From Prevotellaceae bacterium (GTDB taxonomy: Bacteria; Bacteroidota; Bacteroidia; Bacteroidales; Bacteroidaceae): a DNA stretch of 64,000 nt. The position numbers were made by a program, and so were the translations under genes. The stretch lies in contig JAISIN010000042.1 of assembly GCA_031262085.1 (NCBI GenBank), forward strand, positions 18,049-82,048. The letters run 5' to 3'. The notes beneath the pieces are model-generated. The model searched no databases. It was not told where the DNA came from and saw only the letters and a list, made by a program, of their open reading frames with translations. Positions 17,816 through 27,280 of this stretch are shown piece by piece; positions within the stretch are counted from its first letter, which is position 1; the number at the start of each line of letters is the position of its first letter.

Positions 17816-19825
17816 CTATATTTCGCTTTTCTTCAGTACCATCATCTCTGTATTCTTTCCTGCCATCGCCTCCCAGAACCGCTGTATATTTGCATATTTC
17901 TCGGGCATGAAAAGCTGTTCGTTCAGGTTGAACAGATAACGCACAATGACCGTGTTGTCACTGCGCGTGACGAGGTAGCGCAACGTGACACTATTGGTCT
18001 CGTCGGCACTCATCTGCACGCTTTGAGGTAGCTCATCGATAACATATCCCTCCGGAATTGTCAGGCTGACGGTGAGCGATACATTGTTCGTAAAGGCAAA
18101 CTCTACCGGCAATCGCCGTTCGGCTTGTTTGAAGGGCGATTCTGAGGTATGCAGAAAGATGAGTGGGTTGATGTAGATATAGTCGCCGTTTACTTCGCAC
18201 TGCTTTTCAAAATCCATATCCTCCTGCATGCGGGGCGAGAAGGTCTTATGTCCTTTCCATTGCAGGGCGGTGAGTTTGATTTGCCGGTCGTCTTCCAGCT
18301 TGCGAATATACTCCGTACTGTCTTTGGCTTGGCGGATATTCTGTTTGAGTTGGGCAGAGAACTGTCCTTCGCGTAGCGTCTGCCGGTGTCCGGTCATGGT
18401 GCCTTCGGGCGAGATGGTTGCGGTTACGACCGAGCGCAGCGAGTTTTTACCTAACTTGCGCAAGTCGACCCACGCTGCGGCAGCACCCGGTTTCAATCGT
18501 CGGGCGCGATCGACCATGAAGTTCGGCGGCAACACATTGAGGTATCCGTCTTCTACCGAACCGTCTATATAGGCAGCCGTGCTGTCATTAAGAGCAACCC
18601 CTACGATAAACGTATTGAGTTTCTGAATGCTGGGATGCAGCAAGGGCAGTCTGCCGTTCGTGCGGGTGCTCATCAGTACAGGCCAGGCAGTAATGTTGGC
18701 ATCGCGCAGCATGCTGAGCAATACGAAGTTAATATCGGCGTTATCGCCCGTACCCTCCTTGAGTAGTTGTCGGGCAGAGTTTCCTTGCAGGGCATACCGT
18801 CCGTTCCAGCGCAGTTTGCTTTTGAGCAATTGGTAGAGGGCACATACTTTATCTGCCGTACTCTCATACTTGTCGAGCGACAAGGTAGCCATTTCTGCCT
18901 TGAGCGGATTGTTCATGCGCAGTCGTCCGCCGAACGATTCGCTGTTCATCAACACTTCGTCGATATTTGTCCAATTTTGGGTATAGCTTTTATAATACGA
19001 ACCCGGTATCTCAATGCGCGAAAGTTCAAAGGCTACTTGGGTGCAGAAATCATCAGCGCACCACACATAGCTGTCGCCTTCGAGCGCCGGCAACTGTTCG
19101 CCAATGAAGTAATACTGTTCGCCGGAGCATCGCAGTGTCTCCGCACCGATAGGAAGATTGATGCTGACACCCTTGCGATCCATCTTCAGGGAGTTCCATC
19201 CTTGCGTATTGACATTGAACTGAAAATATTCGGGTACGGTAATCTCATAGTCTGTATAAAGTACCGGAATATCTTCTTGAGCTTGCCAGTTAGCTATTTC
19301 AAAATAGAAATCGGAGTAGCACCGGTAGGAATATTCGAAGACCGTTCCCTCTTTCACCTGCGGAACGGAGAATTTGAGTTGCATGTAGTAATCGTTAGCC
19401 CGCTCGCGAAACACCTCATCATCTTTCATCTTGGTGCGGATAATCTTTCCGTTTTCCAGATTGTAAGCCGAAGCGCTGAGGTTTGCGATGGCTTCGCGTT
19501 CTCTGCTCCCTCCTTTCTTGTCGTAATAGGGCAAGACGATGTCGGCATGCGAAACACCTTCGGGTTTGAGTATTTTCACCTTTACTTTATATTCGTAAAG
19601 TAACCGGAAGTCGTCGGCTCCCCATATATAAGAAACGACGGCTTGACGGCACAACACAACGGCAGCTGCCGACGAATCGGGAGCATAAGTCGTCATGGAT
19701 AGCTCTTCCATGTTGGGCTTACCAAATTTCAGATTCGGCGTAACATTTTGTGCAGAGGCGGATAACTTGCTCATCCCGACCATACAACAGGTCAATAGTA
19801 GTGCTTTCGATAATAAATGTTTCAT
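17816..19825 (-). CDS. DUF3857 / transglutaminase-like protein lacking the catalytic Cys
   Basis: The 669-residue exported paralogue starts at 19825 ('MKHLLSKALLLTCC', signal peptide); a longer start adds 14 residues before the signal and is less likely. The DUF3857 domain and transglutaminase fold are recognisable, but the expected 'G-x-C-x-D-x-N' is 'GTGDNADINFVLL', with Asn362 in the position of the nucleophilic Cys, and the His position is 'KLNTFIVG'. It is therefore probably not a cysteine-dependent transglutaminase. It is followed after 14 bp by the paralogue at 17801, so the pair is likely co-expressed. Confidence 0.88.
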   Translation of the reverse strand: MKHLLSKALLLTCCMVGMSKLSASAQNVTPNLKFGKPNMEELSMTTYAPDSSAAAVVLCRQAVVSYIWGADDFRLLYEYKVKVKILKPEGVSHADIVLPYYDKKGGSREREAIANLSASAYNLENGKIIRTKMKDDEVFRERANDYYMQLKFSVPQVKEGTVFEYSYRCYSDFYFEIANWQAQEDIPVLYTDYEITVPEYFQFNVNTQGWNSLKMDRKGVSINLPIGAETLRCSGEQYYFIGEQLPALEGDSYVWCADDFCTQVAFELSRIEIPGSYYKSYTQNWTNIDEVLMNSESFGGRLRMNNPLKAEMATLSLDKYESTADKVCALYQLLKSKLRWNGRYALQGNSARQLLKEGTGDNADINFVLLSMLRDANITAWPVLMSTRTNGRLPLLHPSIQKLNTFIVGVALNDSTAAYIDGSVEDGYLNVLPPNFMVDRARRLKPGAAAAWVDLRKLGKNSLRSVVTATISPEGTMTGHRQTLREGQFSAQLKQNIRQAKDSTEYIRKLEDDRQIKLTALQWKGHKTFSPRMQEDMDFEKQCEVNGDYIYINPLIFLHTSESPFKQAERRLPVEFAFTNNVSLTVSLTIPEGYVIDELPQSVQMSADETNSVTLRYLVTRSDNTVIVRYLFNLNEQLFMPEKYANIQRFWEAMAGKNTEMMVLKKSEI

Positions 19826-19959
19826 AAATCTGCGGGCTTTAAATAATTGCAAGAAAGAAGTGCGCAAAGGAACTACTTAATCTGAAGAACACAAAATTTT
19901 TTAGTACTAATTTAATATTCACCCGCATGGATACGCGTGCTTTTACGGATTGGGTTGGA

Positions 19960-20865
19960 CTATTCCCCTATCTCCCCAATCTCCTTATCCATATACCGCT
20001 TGCGATATTCCTTGGGTGTCAGCTCCATTTCCTTGTGAAAGGCTTTGGAGAAGTGGAAGGGGTCATAATAGCCCAATCGGAAGGCTATCTCTTTGATTTT
20101 ATGGTCGGAGAACTGTAGGTAGCTGCAGGCACGCTGAATGCGCAACTGATTGTAGTATTCCATGGGCGAGAAGGAAGTGCGCTGCAAGAATAAGGTATTG
20201 AATCGCGAAGCGGAATAGCCCACGGCGCGGGCAATGTCTTCCAGCACAATCTTTGTTTCAAGGTTCTCTTTCATGAAGAGAATACTGCGTTCCACGATGT
20301 CACTCTCCTTGATTTTCTTGATTTCGCGGTATTGGGGGATGTACTTTAAGGATGCCAGAAAGTGCATCAGACAGAAGCTGATGTACTCCATATTCTCGGG
20401 GTTGTAGCCCATTTCGAGGTTGCGATACATCTCTTCGAAGAGTTGCATGCGTTCGAAGAGGCGGTTTTGGTCGGAGGCATTGACGTGGATGAGCTTGCCG
20501 ATGATGGAGTGAAACATGTCGACATGCTCGCCCTTGAAGTGCAGCCAGTAGATGCTCCACGGCGCACGGGCATCGGCTCCGTAGGCATGTTGTTCGTTGG
20601 CAGGGATAATGAAGAAGCTGTTGTCGGTGAGTTGCACCCGTTCGCCGCGGCACTCAATCCATCCCTTTCCTTTTTCGCAATAGATAAGAATGTGTTCGGG
20701 AGCACCCGTCTTGCGCACCCGATAATGATATTTGGCATCGGGATAATAGCCGATATGCGTCACATAGAGTTGCTTTGTAATCTCGTTTTGCGCCTGATAG
20801 GTGCGTACACTGTAGGGCGTAACAATGGCTTTTTCGCCTTTAAAACCGTCGGCAAGTTGTTCCAT
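19960..20865 (-). CDS. AraC-family regulator of the sugar locus
   Basis: The 301-residue protein has an N-terminal AraC-type cupin sensor ('GAPEHILIYCEKGKGWIECR', 'NSFFIIPANEQHAYGADARA', 'WSIYWLHFKGEHV') and a C-terminal double helix-turn-helix ('IARAVGYSASRFNTLFLQ' and 'IAFRLGYYDPFHFSKAFHK', then 'TPKEYRKRY'). The sensor motif resembles sugar-responsive AraC/MmsR-type proteins. It is divergent from the MFS sugar porter gene. Direct half-sites 21 bp apart in that promoter and in the GH35 promoter are likely its operators. The effector is probably a galactan or arabinogalactan sugar; this is inference. Confidence 0.92.
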   Translation of the reverse strand: MEQLADGFKGEKAIVTPYSVRTYQAQNEITKQLYVTHIGYYPDAKYHYRVRKTGAPEHILIYCEKGKGWIECRGERVQLTDNSFFIIPANEQHAYGADARAPWSIYWLHFKGEHVDMFHSIIGKLIHVNASDQNRLFERMQLFEEMYRNLEMGYNPENMEYISFCLMHFLASLKYIPQYREIKKIKESDIVERSILFMKENLETKIVLEDIARAVGYSASRFNTLFLQRTSFSPMEYYNQLRIQRACSYLQFSDHKIKEIAFRLGYYDPFHFSKAFHKEMELTPKEYRKRYMDKEIGEIGE

Positions 20866-20891
20866 GAAATATAGATTGGGAATTTATGCCG

Positions 20892-20899
20892 CAAAGATA
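20892..20899 (-). promoter_or_regulatory. -7 element for the AraC regulator gene
   Basis: Plus-strand CAAAGATA reads TATCTTTG on the minus strand, 27 bp upstream of the ATG. It is only a few bases from the operator block at 20905, so autoregulation is possible. Confidence 0.5.
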
Positions 20900-20904
20900 G
20901 TTGT

Positions 20905-20964
20905 ATTTTACATGCTTTACACACGATTTTGCATTTCCCTATACATTGAAAGCCACTATTTTTG
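20905..20964 (+). promoter_or_regulatory. AraC-type operator and promoter of the sugar porter
   Basis: Two direct half-sites of the form TTYTRCATKY start at 20906 and 20927, exactly 21 bp apart. The -7 element TATTTTTG is at 20957-20964. The 33-bp block 20905-20937 matches 26 of 33 bases of the block at 29001-29033 in front of the GH35 gene, at nearly the same distance from the -7 element. No -33 box is properly spaced, as expected for an activator-dependent promoter. Confidence 0.6.
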
Positions 20965-20994
20965 CAACATCATTTAAACGTAATACTTTTGTTT

Positions 20995-22368
20995 ATGAAC
21001 ACATACAAGAAATCTTATCTATTGCTTATCACCTTCGTATCTGCCATGGGCGGATTGCTTTTCGGTTACGATTGGGTGGTGATTGGCGGAGCTAAAATCT
21101 TTTACGAACCCTTTTTCGGGCTTGAAGGCTCGGCAGCCTTGCGCGGCTGGGCAATGAGCAGTGCCCTGATAGGTTGCTTAGTCGGTGCACTTTTAGCCGG
21201 ACTGTGGAGCGACCGTTACGGGCGCAAGAAGATGTTAATCGTGGCGGCGGCACTCTTTACGGCATCGGCTTACGGCACCGGAGCGGTAGATAATTTCTAC
21301 TGGTTCATCTTCTATCGCATATTGGGTGGCTTTGGAATAGGTATTGCCTCCAACATCTCGCCTATCTATATTGCGGAAGTATCACCTGCCCGGGTGCGCG
21401 GAAAGTTCGTCTCGCTCAACCAGCTCACCATCGTGTTGGGCATACTGGCGGCACAGATAGCCAACTGGCTGATTGGCGACTCTTACATGACAGGCGGCGA
21501 TGCGGTTTCGCCCGACGGCATCCGGTGGGCGTGGCGATGGATGTTTTGGGCAGAGCTGGTACCTGCCGTGCTTTTCTTTGTGCTGGCGTTTATCATCCCC
21601 GAAAGCCCCCGCTGGCTGGCTATCAACCGTCAAAAAGAGCATGCCCGACGCATCTTTGCCCACATCGGCGGCGACGAACATGCCGAGGCAGAGCTACGCG
21701 AGGTAGAGGCTTCGCAGCACAAGCAGGAGCAAACCAACTGGCGGGCGCTGCTGCGACCCGATGTGCGCAAGGTACTTATCATCGGCATCGTACTTGCCGT
21801 GTTCCAGCAATGGTGCGGCATCAACGTCATCTTCAACTATGCACACGAAGTATTTTCGGCAGCAGGCTATGCCGTTTCGGATGTGTTGATGAACATTGTG
21901 GTGACAGGTGTGACCAATGTTATCTTTACTTTCGTGGCAATATTCACCGTCGACCGCTGGGGACGCAAGGCACTGATGTACACCGGTTCGGCGGGACTTG
22001 CCGTCATCTACCTGTTGCTGGGGGCAGGCTATTTCCTCGGGTGGAGCGGACTTCCCATGCTGATACTGGTGGTGCTTGCCATTGCCTGCTATGCCATGTC
22101 GCTCGCGCCGGTGGTGTGGGTGGTGCTTTCCGAGATATTCCCCAACCGCATACGGGGTGCAGCCATGGCGGTATCCACCTTCTTTCTGTGGGTGGCAAGC
22201 TTCCTGCTGACCTACACTTTCCCCATTTTAAACGAAGCATTGGGGGCATCGGGAACCTTCTGGATATACGGCGGCATCTGCCTGGCAGGGTTCTTGTTCA
22301 TCCGCTCGTGGTTGCCCGAGACGAAGGGAAAATCATTGGAGGAGATAGAAGAGGAGTTGATAATATAA
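20995..22368 (+). CDS. MFS sugar porter (sugar:proton symporter)
   Basis: The 457-residue protein has 12 predicted membrane helices and the sugar porter signatures: 'GFDWVVIGGAK'-like start (here 'GYDWVVIGGAK'), 'DRYGRKK', 'PESPRWLAIN', 'DRWGRKAL' and the terminal 'PETKGKSLEEIE'. Such proteins take up xylose, arabinose or galactose across the inner membrane. The start at 20995 follows the -7 element by 30 bp; an upstream TTG start is rejected. It is the first gene after the divergent AraC regulator, and the DUF5107-TPR and GH53 genes follow. Galactose or arabinose is the likely cargo from context. Confidence 0.92.
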   Translation: MNTYKKSYLLLITFVSAMGGLLFGYDWVVIGGAKIFYEPFFGLEGSAALRGWAMSSALIGCLVGALLAGLWSDRYGRKKMLIVAAALFTASAYGTGAVDNFYWFIFYRILGGFGIGIASNISPIYIAEVSPARVRGKFVSLNQLTIVLGILAAQIANWLIGDSYMTGGDAVSPDGIRWAWRWMFWAELVPAVLFFVLAFIIPESPRWLAINRQKEHARRIFAHIGGDEHAEAELREVEASQHKQEQTNWRALLRPDVRKVLIIGIVLAVFQQWCGINVIFNYAHEVFSAAGYAVSDVLMNIVVTGVTNVIFTFVAIFTVDRWGRKALMYTGSAGLAVIYLLLGAGYFLGWSGLPMLILVVLAIACYAMSLAPVVWVVLSEIFPNRIRGAAMAVSTFFLWVASFLLTYTFPILNEALGASGTFWIYGGICLAGFLFIRSWLPETKGKSLEEIEEELII

Positions 22369-22394
22369 CTTACTATTACGCATGATGACCTACC

Positions 22395-22436
22395 ACCCCG
22401 TCCCATACGGGGCACCCCTCCTCCCGGGAGGAGGGG
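22395..22436. repeat. Two adjacent GC-rich palindromes
   Basis: A CCCCGT/ACGGGG stem with a 5-nt loop is followed by a perfect 22-bp palindrome of CCCCTCCTCCC and its complement (22415-22436, no loop). They lie between the porter gene and the DUF5107 gene. They could end the porter transcript, or form an mRNA stabilising hairpin; no T run follows. Confidence 0.65.
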
Positions 22437-22517
22437 AATTGGGATAGTCATTACTTTACTGAACACGTTGCAGAGACAGAGACAAAGAATGAAGCATATT
22501 CAATAACAATATACTGT

Positions 22518-25500
22518 ATGGAACAGATTACGAATTATCTTATACAACCCACCGTTTCCGAAGCAGGCATTGTGCGTGCTTGGGAGGAGACGGTACAGTT
22601 GCCCACCTACGAGACAGGCACGCCCGAAAAAAATCCTATCTTCCTTGAAAAGCGCGTTTATCAGGGCAGTTCGGGGGCGGTCTATCCCTATCAGGTGATA
22701 GAGAGCGTGGCAGACGAGAAGCACGACCGTCCCTATCGGGCATTCTTTTTAGAGAACGAATACCTCAAAGTGATGATACTGCCCGAATTGGGCGGACGCA
22801 TTCAGATGGCTTACGACAAGGTGCGTAGCCGCCATTTCGTCTACTACAATCAGGTGATTAAGCCGGCACTGGTGGGTCTCACCGGTCCTTGGATATCGGG
22901 CGGCATTGAGTTTAATTGGCCGCAGCATCACCGTCCCGGCACCTTTCTGCCCACCAATTGCTGCATAGAGCAGGGCGCAGACGGCAGTTTTACGGTGTGG
23001 TGCAGCGAGGTGGAGCGCATGTCGCGTACCAAAGGGATGCAGGGCTTCACGCTCTATCCGGGCAAAGCCTACATCGAGATTAACGTGAAGGTGTACAACG
23101 GCACCGTCTCTCCGCAGACCTTCTTGTGGTGGGCAAATCCCGCAGTAGCCGTGGGCGACCATTATCACTCCGTCTTCCCGCCCGACGTACATGCGGTTTT
23201 CGACCACGGCAAGCGCGACGTCTCCAATTTCCCCATCGCCACCGGCATCTACTACAAACAAGATTACTCGGCAGGCGTAGACATTTCGAAGTACAAAAAC
23301 ATCCCCGTACCTACGTCGTACATGGCGGTAAAGTCGAAATACGACTTCGTGGGCGGCTACGATGAGTGCGAGCAGGCAGGCTTGTTACACGTGGCAGACC
23401 ACCACCTGTCGCCCGGCAAGAAGCAGTGGACGTGGGGCAATGGCGACTTCGGACAGGCGTGGGACAGGAACCTGACCGACGAAGACGGACCCTACATCGA
23501 ACTGATGACAGGCGTATATACCGATAATCAACCCGACTTCTCGTGGCTACAGCCCGGCGAAGAGAAGTCGTGGAAGCAATACTTCATGCCATACTCCGAA
23601 GTGGGCTATGTGAAGAATGCTACGAAAGAGGTGATTGTCAACGTAGAGGTGAGCGACGGAAAGGCACATCTCATTGTATATGCCACCTCCGAATTGCCAC
23701 TCGACGTGCAGTTGAAGGATGCGGGCGGATGCCTCTATCTCGACGAAAGCATCACGGCATCGCCTGTCCATATCTACCGCAAAGAGGTAGCCGTGGGCAC
23801 TTGTAAGGCCGAAGAGGTGTGCCTCACGGTGATTCACGAAGGGCGAACCCTGCTGACCTATCAAGCGGATAAGCCCCGCATCGAACCAATCCCCGACCCG
23901 GCAAAAGCAGCCAAACGTCCGCACGAGATAGCATCGATAGAGCAGCTCTTCCTCACCGGTCAGCACTTGGAGCAATACCGACATGCCACTTACAACCCGT
24001 TGGACTATTACGAAGAAGCCCTGCGCCGCGAACCGACCGACATCCGATGCAACAATGCCGTCGGGCTGCTGCTGCTTCGCAAAGGGGCTTTTGCCGAAGC
24101 TGAGCCGTACTTCCGGCGTGCCATCGCTACGCAAACCGAGCGCAATCCCAATCCCTACGATGGCGAACCGTCGTACAATCTGGGCAGATGCCTCAACATG
24201 CTGGACCGGCGCGACGAGGCATACGATGCCTTTTACAAAGCCACTTGGAACAGCGCGTGGCAAGACGCGGGCTACTTTGCCTTGGCACAAACAGACTGCC
24301 TCCGCCACGATTGGGAGACAGCACTCGAGCATATCGACCGCTCGCTGCTGCGCAACTACCACCATCACAAAGCCCGACACCTCAAAAGCGTCGTCCTGCG
24401 CAAGCTGCAATATACGTCTGAAGCCATGGATTGGATCGAAGAATCCCTGACGATAGACCGCTTCAACTTAGGCTGCCTTCTCGAGAAACTGCTGCTTACC
24501 GGCACGGACGAACTGCCCGAAAGCACCATTCATACCACCATGGAGTATGCCTTCGACTATGCTGCCGCCGGACTTTACGACGAAGCATCCCGACTATTGC
24601 TCCATGCCGGAGGCACCTATCCGATGGCACACTACGCACTGGGCTACTTTGCCTCGCGGGCAGGTCACCACCGGCAAGCGCTGAAGCACTATCGTGAAGC
24701 CGCCGCACTGCCTGCCGACGGCTGTTTCCCCAACCGTCCCGAAGAGGTGTGTATTCTGCAAGATGCCATCCGCGTGTGCCCCGACGATGCGCTTGCACAC
24801 TACTATCTGGGCAACTTTTGGTATGCTGCCCGCCGTTACGACGAAGCCCGGTCGTGCTGGGAGCAATCCGTCGCACTCAACCGTCGCTTCCCCACCGTGC
24901 AACGCAACCTTGCATTGGTCTACTTCAATAAATTCAATCGCAAAGAAGAAGCTTGTGCCTTGCTGGAATATGCCTTCGCCTTGGATACAACCGATGCCCG
25001 CATCTTTATGGAACTCGACCAGCTTTACAAACGGATGGGGATGGATATTGCGCTCCGCTTGGAGCAGTACGAACGCCATCCGGCACTGGTGGAACAACGC
25101 GACGACCTCTGCATCGAACGCATCACCCTGCACAACCTGCTGGGTAATCACCGCCAAGCACTGCAACTGATTGCTGCCCGACAATTCCATCCGTGGGAGG
25201 GAGGCGAAGGCAAAATAACCAAGCAATATGTGGTGTGCCACTTCCAACTGGCGCAGGAAGCGATGGCAAACGGCGATTACGAACAAGCCCTCGCCCTGCT
25301 GGATGCCACCGACCGCTATCCGCACAACTTGGGCGAAGGCAAGCTCATCAATGCCGAAGAGAACGACATCAATTACCTCAAAGGCATGGCTTACCGCGCT
25401 TTGGGACGCGAAGAGGAGGCGCTCCGTTATTTCCGCCAAGCGACTGTCGGCTCGTCGGAACCCTGCCAAGCCTTCTACTACAACGACCAGCAGCCCGACC

Positions 25501-25823
25501 AAATCTACTATCAGGGCTTGGCACTGCTGGCACTGGGCGAGACCGACCACGCCAAAGGGCGTTTCAACCGCCTCATCGACTACGGCAAACAGCACCTCTT
25601 CGACGATTGCCACATCGACTATTTTGCCGTCTCACTGCCCGACCTTGCCATTTGGGAAGACGACCTCAACCTGCGCAACCGCCTGCATTGTTATTACCTC
25701 ATCGGCTTGGGCGAGCAGGGACTGGGGCACACCGACGAAGCACGCACCTATCTTGCCAAGGCGCTGGAGCTGGACAACAGCAACATGGACATCCTGTTTC
25801 ACTTCAACAAACTAACACCATGA
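22518..25823 (+). CDS. DUF5107 domain-TPR protein
   Basis: The 1101-residue protein has no signal peptide. Residues ~1-430 form a DUF5107 domain that reads like a galactose-mutarotase-type beta-supersandwich: 'RAFFLENEYLKVMILPELGG', 'PWISGGIEFNWPQHH', 'HYHSVFPPDVHAVFDHGKRD'. Residues ~440-1101 are a long array of TPR-like repeats ('NAVGLLLLRKGAFAEAEPYF', 'YNLGRCLNMLDRRDEAYDAF', 'YYLGNFWYAARRYDEARSCW'). Conserved His, Glu and Asp in the first domain suggest a sugar binding or converting site. Activity is not known to me. It is translationally coupled (ATGA) to the GH53 gene, linking it to galactan use. Confidence 0.85.
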   Translation: MEQITNYLIQPTVSEAGIVRAWEETVQLPTYETGTPEKNPIFLEKRVYQGSSGAVYPYQVIESVADEKHDRPYRAFFLENEYLKVMILPELGGRIQMAYDKVRSRHFVYYNQVIKPALVGLTGPWISGGIEFNWPQHHRPGTFLPTNCCIEQGADGSFTVWCSEVERMSRTKGMQGFTLYPGKAYIEINVKVYNGTVSPQTFLWWANPAVAVGDHYHSVFPPDVHAVFDHGKRDVSNFPIATGIYYKQDYSAGVDISKYKNIPVPTSYMAVKSKYDFVGGYDECEQAGLLHVADHHLSPGKKQWTWGNGDFGQAWDRNLTDEDGPYIELMTGVYTDNQPDFSWLQPGEEKSWKQYFMPYSEVGYVKNATKEVIVNVEVSDGKAHLIVYATSELPLDVQLKDAGGCLYLDESITASPVHIYRKEVAVGTCKAEEVCLTVIHEGRTLLTYQADKPRIEPIPDPAKAAKRPHEIASIEQLFLTGQHLEQYRHATYNPLDYYEEALRREPTDIRCNNAVGLLLLRKGAFAEAEPYFRRAIATQTERNPNPYDGEPSYNLGRCLNMLDRRDEAYDAFYKATWNSAWQDAGYFALAQTDCLRHDWETALEHIDRSLLRNYHHHKARHLKSVVLRKLQYTSEAMDWIEESLTIDRFNLGCLLEKLLLTGTDELPESTIHTTMEYAFDYAAAGLYDEASRLLLHAGGTYPMAHYALGYFASRAGHHRQALKHYREAAALPADGCFPNRPEEVCILQDAIRVCPDDALAHYYLGNFWYAARRYDEARSCWEQSVALNRRFPTVQRNLALVYFNKFNRKEEACALLEYAFALDTTDARIFMELDQLYKRMGMDIALRLEQYERHPALVEQRDDLCIERITLHNLLGNHRQALQLIAARQFHPWEGGEGKITKQYVVCHFQLAQEAMANGDYEQALALLDATDRYPHNLGEGKLINAEENDINYLKGMAYRALGREEEALRYFRQATVGSSEPCQAFYYNDQQPDQIYYQGLALLALGETDHAKGRFNRLIDYGKQHLFDDCHIDYFAVSLPDLAIWEDDLNLRNRLHCYYLIGLGEQGLGHTDEARTYLAKALELDNSNMDILFHFNKLTP

Positions 25824-26995
25824 TACAGATTAAAAAACTACGCAGCATAGCCTATTCGCTGCTCTTCCTTGCCCTCGCCGCTTGCGGAGGCAATCATTCG
25901 AACGAACCGGATAACCCCACGCCGGAAGCTACGGTGATGCTCCGTGGCGGCGACCTCTCGGAACTGACCTACATCGAACGCATGGGAGGCAAGTTCTACG
26001 ACAACGGTGTAGCGCAGGATTGCATCGAGATACTCAAGCGCTACGGCTTCAACATCGCCCGCCTCCGCCTCTACAACGACCCGGGCAACCCTGCCTTCTC
26101 TCCTTCTAACCGCTTGCCCGCAGGCATTCAGAATCCCGAAGACATCTTACGTCTTGCCCGCCGCGTCAAAGCTGCCGGCATGCAGATTCAGCTCACTTTC
26201 CATTACAGCGACTACTGGACTAACGCCGGCGAGCAAACCAAGCCGCACGAATGGGAGGGACTGAGCTACGCCGCCCTGAAGCAGGCGGTGTACGATTTCA
26301 CGTTCGACTTCATGTCGCAGATGAAAGCCCAAGGCACCACCCCCGAATACGTTTCGCTGGGCAATGAAACCGGCGGCGGACTGCTCTTCCCCGACGGCGA
26401 CTACAACCACTTCGCCCAAATGGCAGAACTGTTCAACCAAGGCTACGATGCTGTGAAAGCCGTTGCACCCGATGCCATAGTTATCATCCACTTGCCCGAT
26501 GCCGGCAATCGCGACACCTTCGACTGGTTCTTCGGCGAACTGAAAAAGCACGGCGGTAAGTACGACATGATCGGCGCTTCGTACTATCCCTTCTGGACGA
26601 AGAAGACGGTGGACGAGATGCGCTCGTGGGCAGACTATATATCTACCAAATGGAACAAAGAGATCTTTATCATGGAGACAGCTTACAAGTGGCACCCCAC
26701 CCTGCCCGACGGCGTATCGCCCGGACAGTTGGTCGACAACGGTCCCTACGAAACCATCTATCCCTCCTCGCCGCAGGGACAGCACGATTTTATGGTCGAG
26801 TTGGTAGCGGGTATCAAGAAGGTGGCAGGCGGTCGCGTGAAAGGGTTTCTTTATTGGGACCCAATCATGATTGCCGTGCCCGGCGTAGGCTGGGAGCTGG
26901 GCGGACCGAATGTGGTGAGCAACGCTACGCTCTTCGATTTCGACGGTCGGGCGCTACCGGCGCTGGAGGTGTTTGGGAATGATTTTTTTGAATAA
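25820..26995 (+). CDS. GH53 endo-beta-1,4-galactanase lipoprotein
   Basis: The 391-residue protein begins with a lipoprotein signal ('LALAAC', Cys22) and a GH53 barrel. Family motifs: 'LRGGDLSELTYIERMGGKFY', 'RLRLYNDPGNP', 'HYSDYWTNAGEQTKP', acid/base Glu in 'VSLGNETGGGLLF', nucleophile Glu in 'IFIMETAYKW', and 'GFLYWDP' near the end. GH53 cleaves beta-1,4-galactan side chains of type I arabinogalactan and pectin. The start is the ATG at 25820 that overlaps the DUF5107 stop; longer frames upstream are shadows. It is probably exposed on the cell surface. No SusC/SusD genes are nearby. Confidence 0.94.
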   Translation: MIQIKKLRSIAYSLLFLALAACGGNHSNEPDNPTPEATVMLRGGDLSELTYIERMGGKFYDNGVAQDCIEILKRYGFNIARLRLYNDPGNPAFSPSNRLPAGIQNPEDILRLARRVKAAGMQIQLTFHYSDYWTNAGEQTKPHEWEGLSYAALKQAVYDFTFDFMSQMKAQGTTPEYVSLGNETGGGLLFPDGDYNHFAQMAELFNQGYDAVKAVAPDAIVIIHLPDAGNRDTFDWFFGELKKHGGKYDMIGASYYPFWTKKTVDEMRSWADYISTKWNKEIFIMETAYKWHPTLPDGVSPGQLVDNGPYETIYPSSPQGQHDFMVELVAGIKKVAGGRVKGFLYWDPIMIAVPGVGWELGGPNVVSNATLFDFDGRALPALEVFGNDFFE

Positions 26996-26999
26996 AACA

Positions 27000-27131
27000 A
27001 ATCAGGGCAACCCCACGTCCGAGCGCAACAAATATATGGTGTTGCGACTTGATTTCTCCAAACTACAAGTAGGAGATACGATGGGGGATATGAAAGAGAA
27101 CTTCAACAAATTAGTTTGCCCGCTGCTTAAA
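27000..27131 (+). pseudogene. Remnant of an AAA-ATPase_like / PD-(D/E)XK protein gene
   Basis: One open frame just after GH53 encodes about 44 residues including 'NPTSERNKYMVLRLDFSK' and 'DMKENFNKLVCP'. I recognise this as an internal part (after the Walker A region) of the large Bacteroides AAA-ATPase_like/DUF1703 family, here without the P-loop, the C-terminal nuclease domain or a start. A different, full-length member is at 40568. The fragment is followed directly by short tandem repeats. Family assignment rests on memory of related proteins. Confidence 0.6.
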
Positions 27132-27170
27132 GGTTCTAAAGTTTCGCAAGTATCTCAGTAGATATAACAG

Positions 27171-27280
27171 ATTGTCCTGCGGCAGAAAAAGAATTGTCCT
27201 GCGGTAGAAAAAGAATTGTCCTGCGGCAGAAAAAGAATTGTCCTGCGGCAGAAAAAGAATTGTCCTGCCGCAGAAACTTT
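27171..27280. repeat. Five tandem 22-bp units
   Basis: Units start at 27171, 27193, 27215, 27237 and 27259, nearly identical, each with the small palindrome CTGC-G-GCAG followed by an A-rich spacer. There is no unique spacer between units, so it is not a CRISPR array. A degenerate sixth unit follows. Confidence 0.9.

Noticed and set aside
25193-25819. Upstream extension of the GH53 frame
   Set aside because: It overlaps the 3' end of the DUF5107-TPR gene in another frame; the lipoprotein signal begins at 25820.
27171-27280. Possible CRISPR array
   Set aside because: Units of 22 bp are directly adjacent with no unique spacers and no cas genes; it is a simple tandem repeat. The same holds for the arrays at 40289 and 50486.
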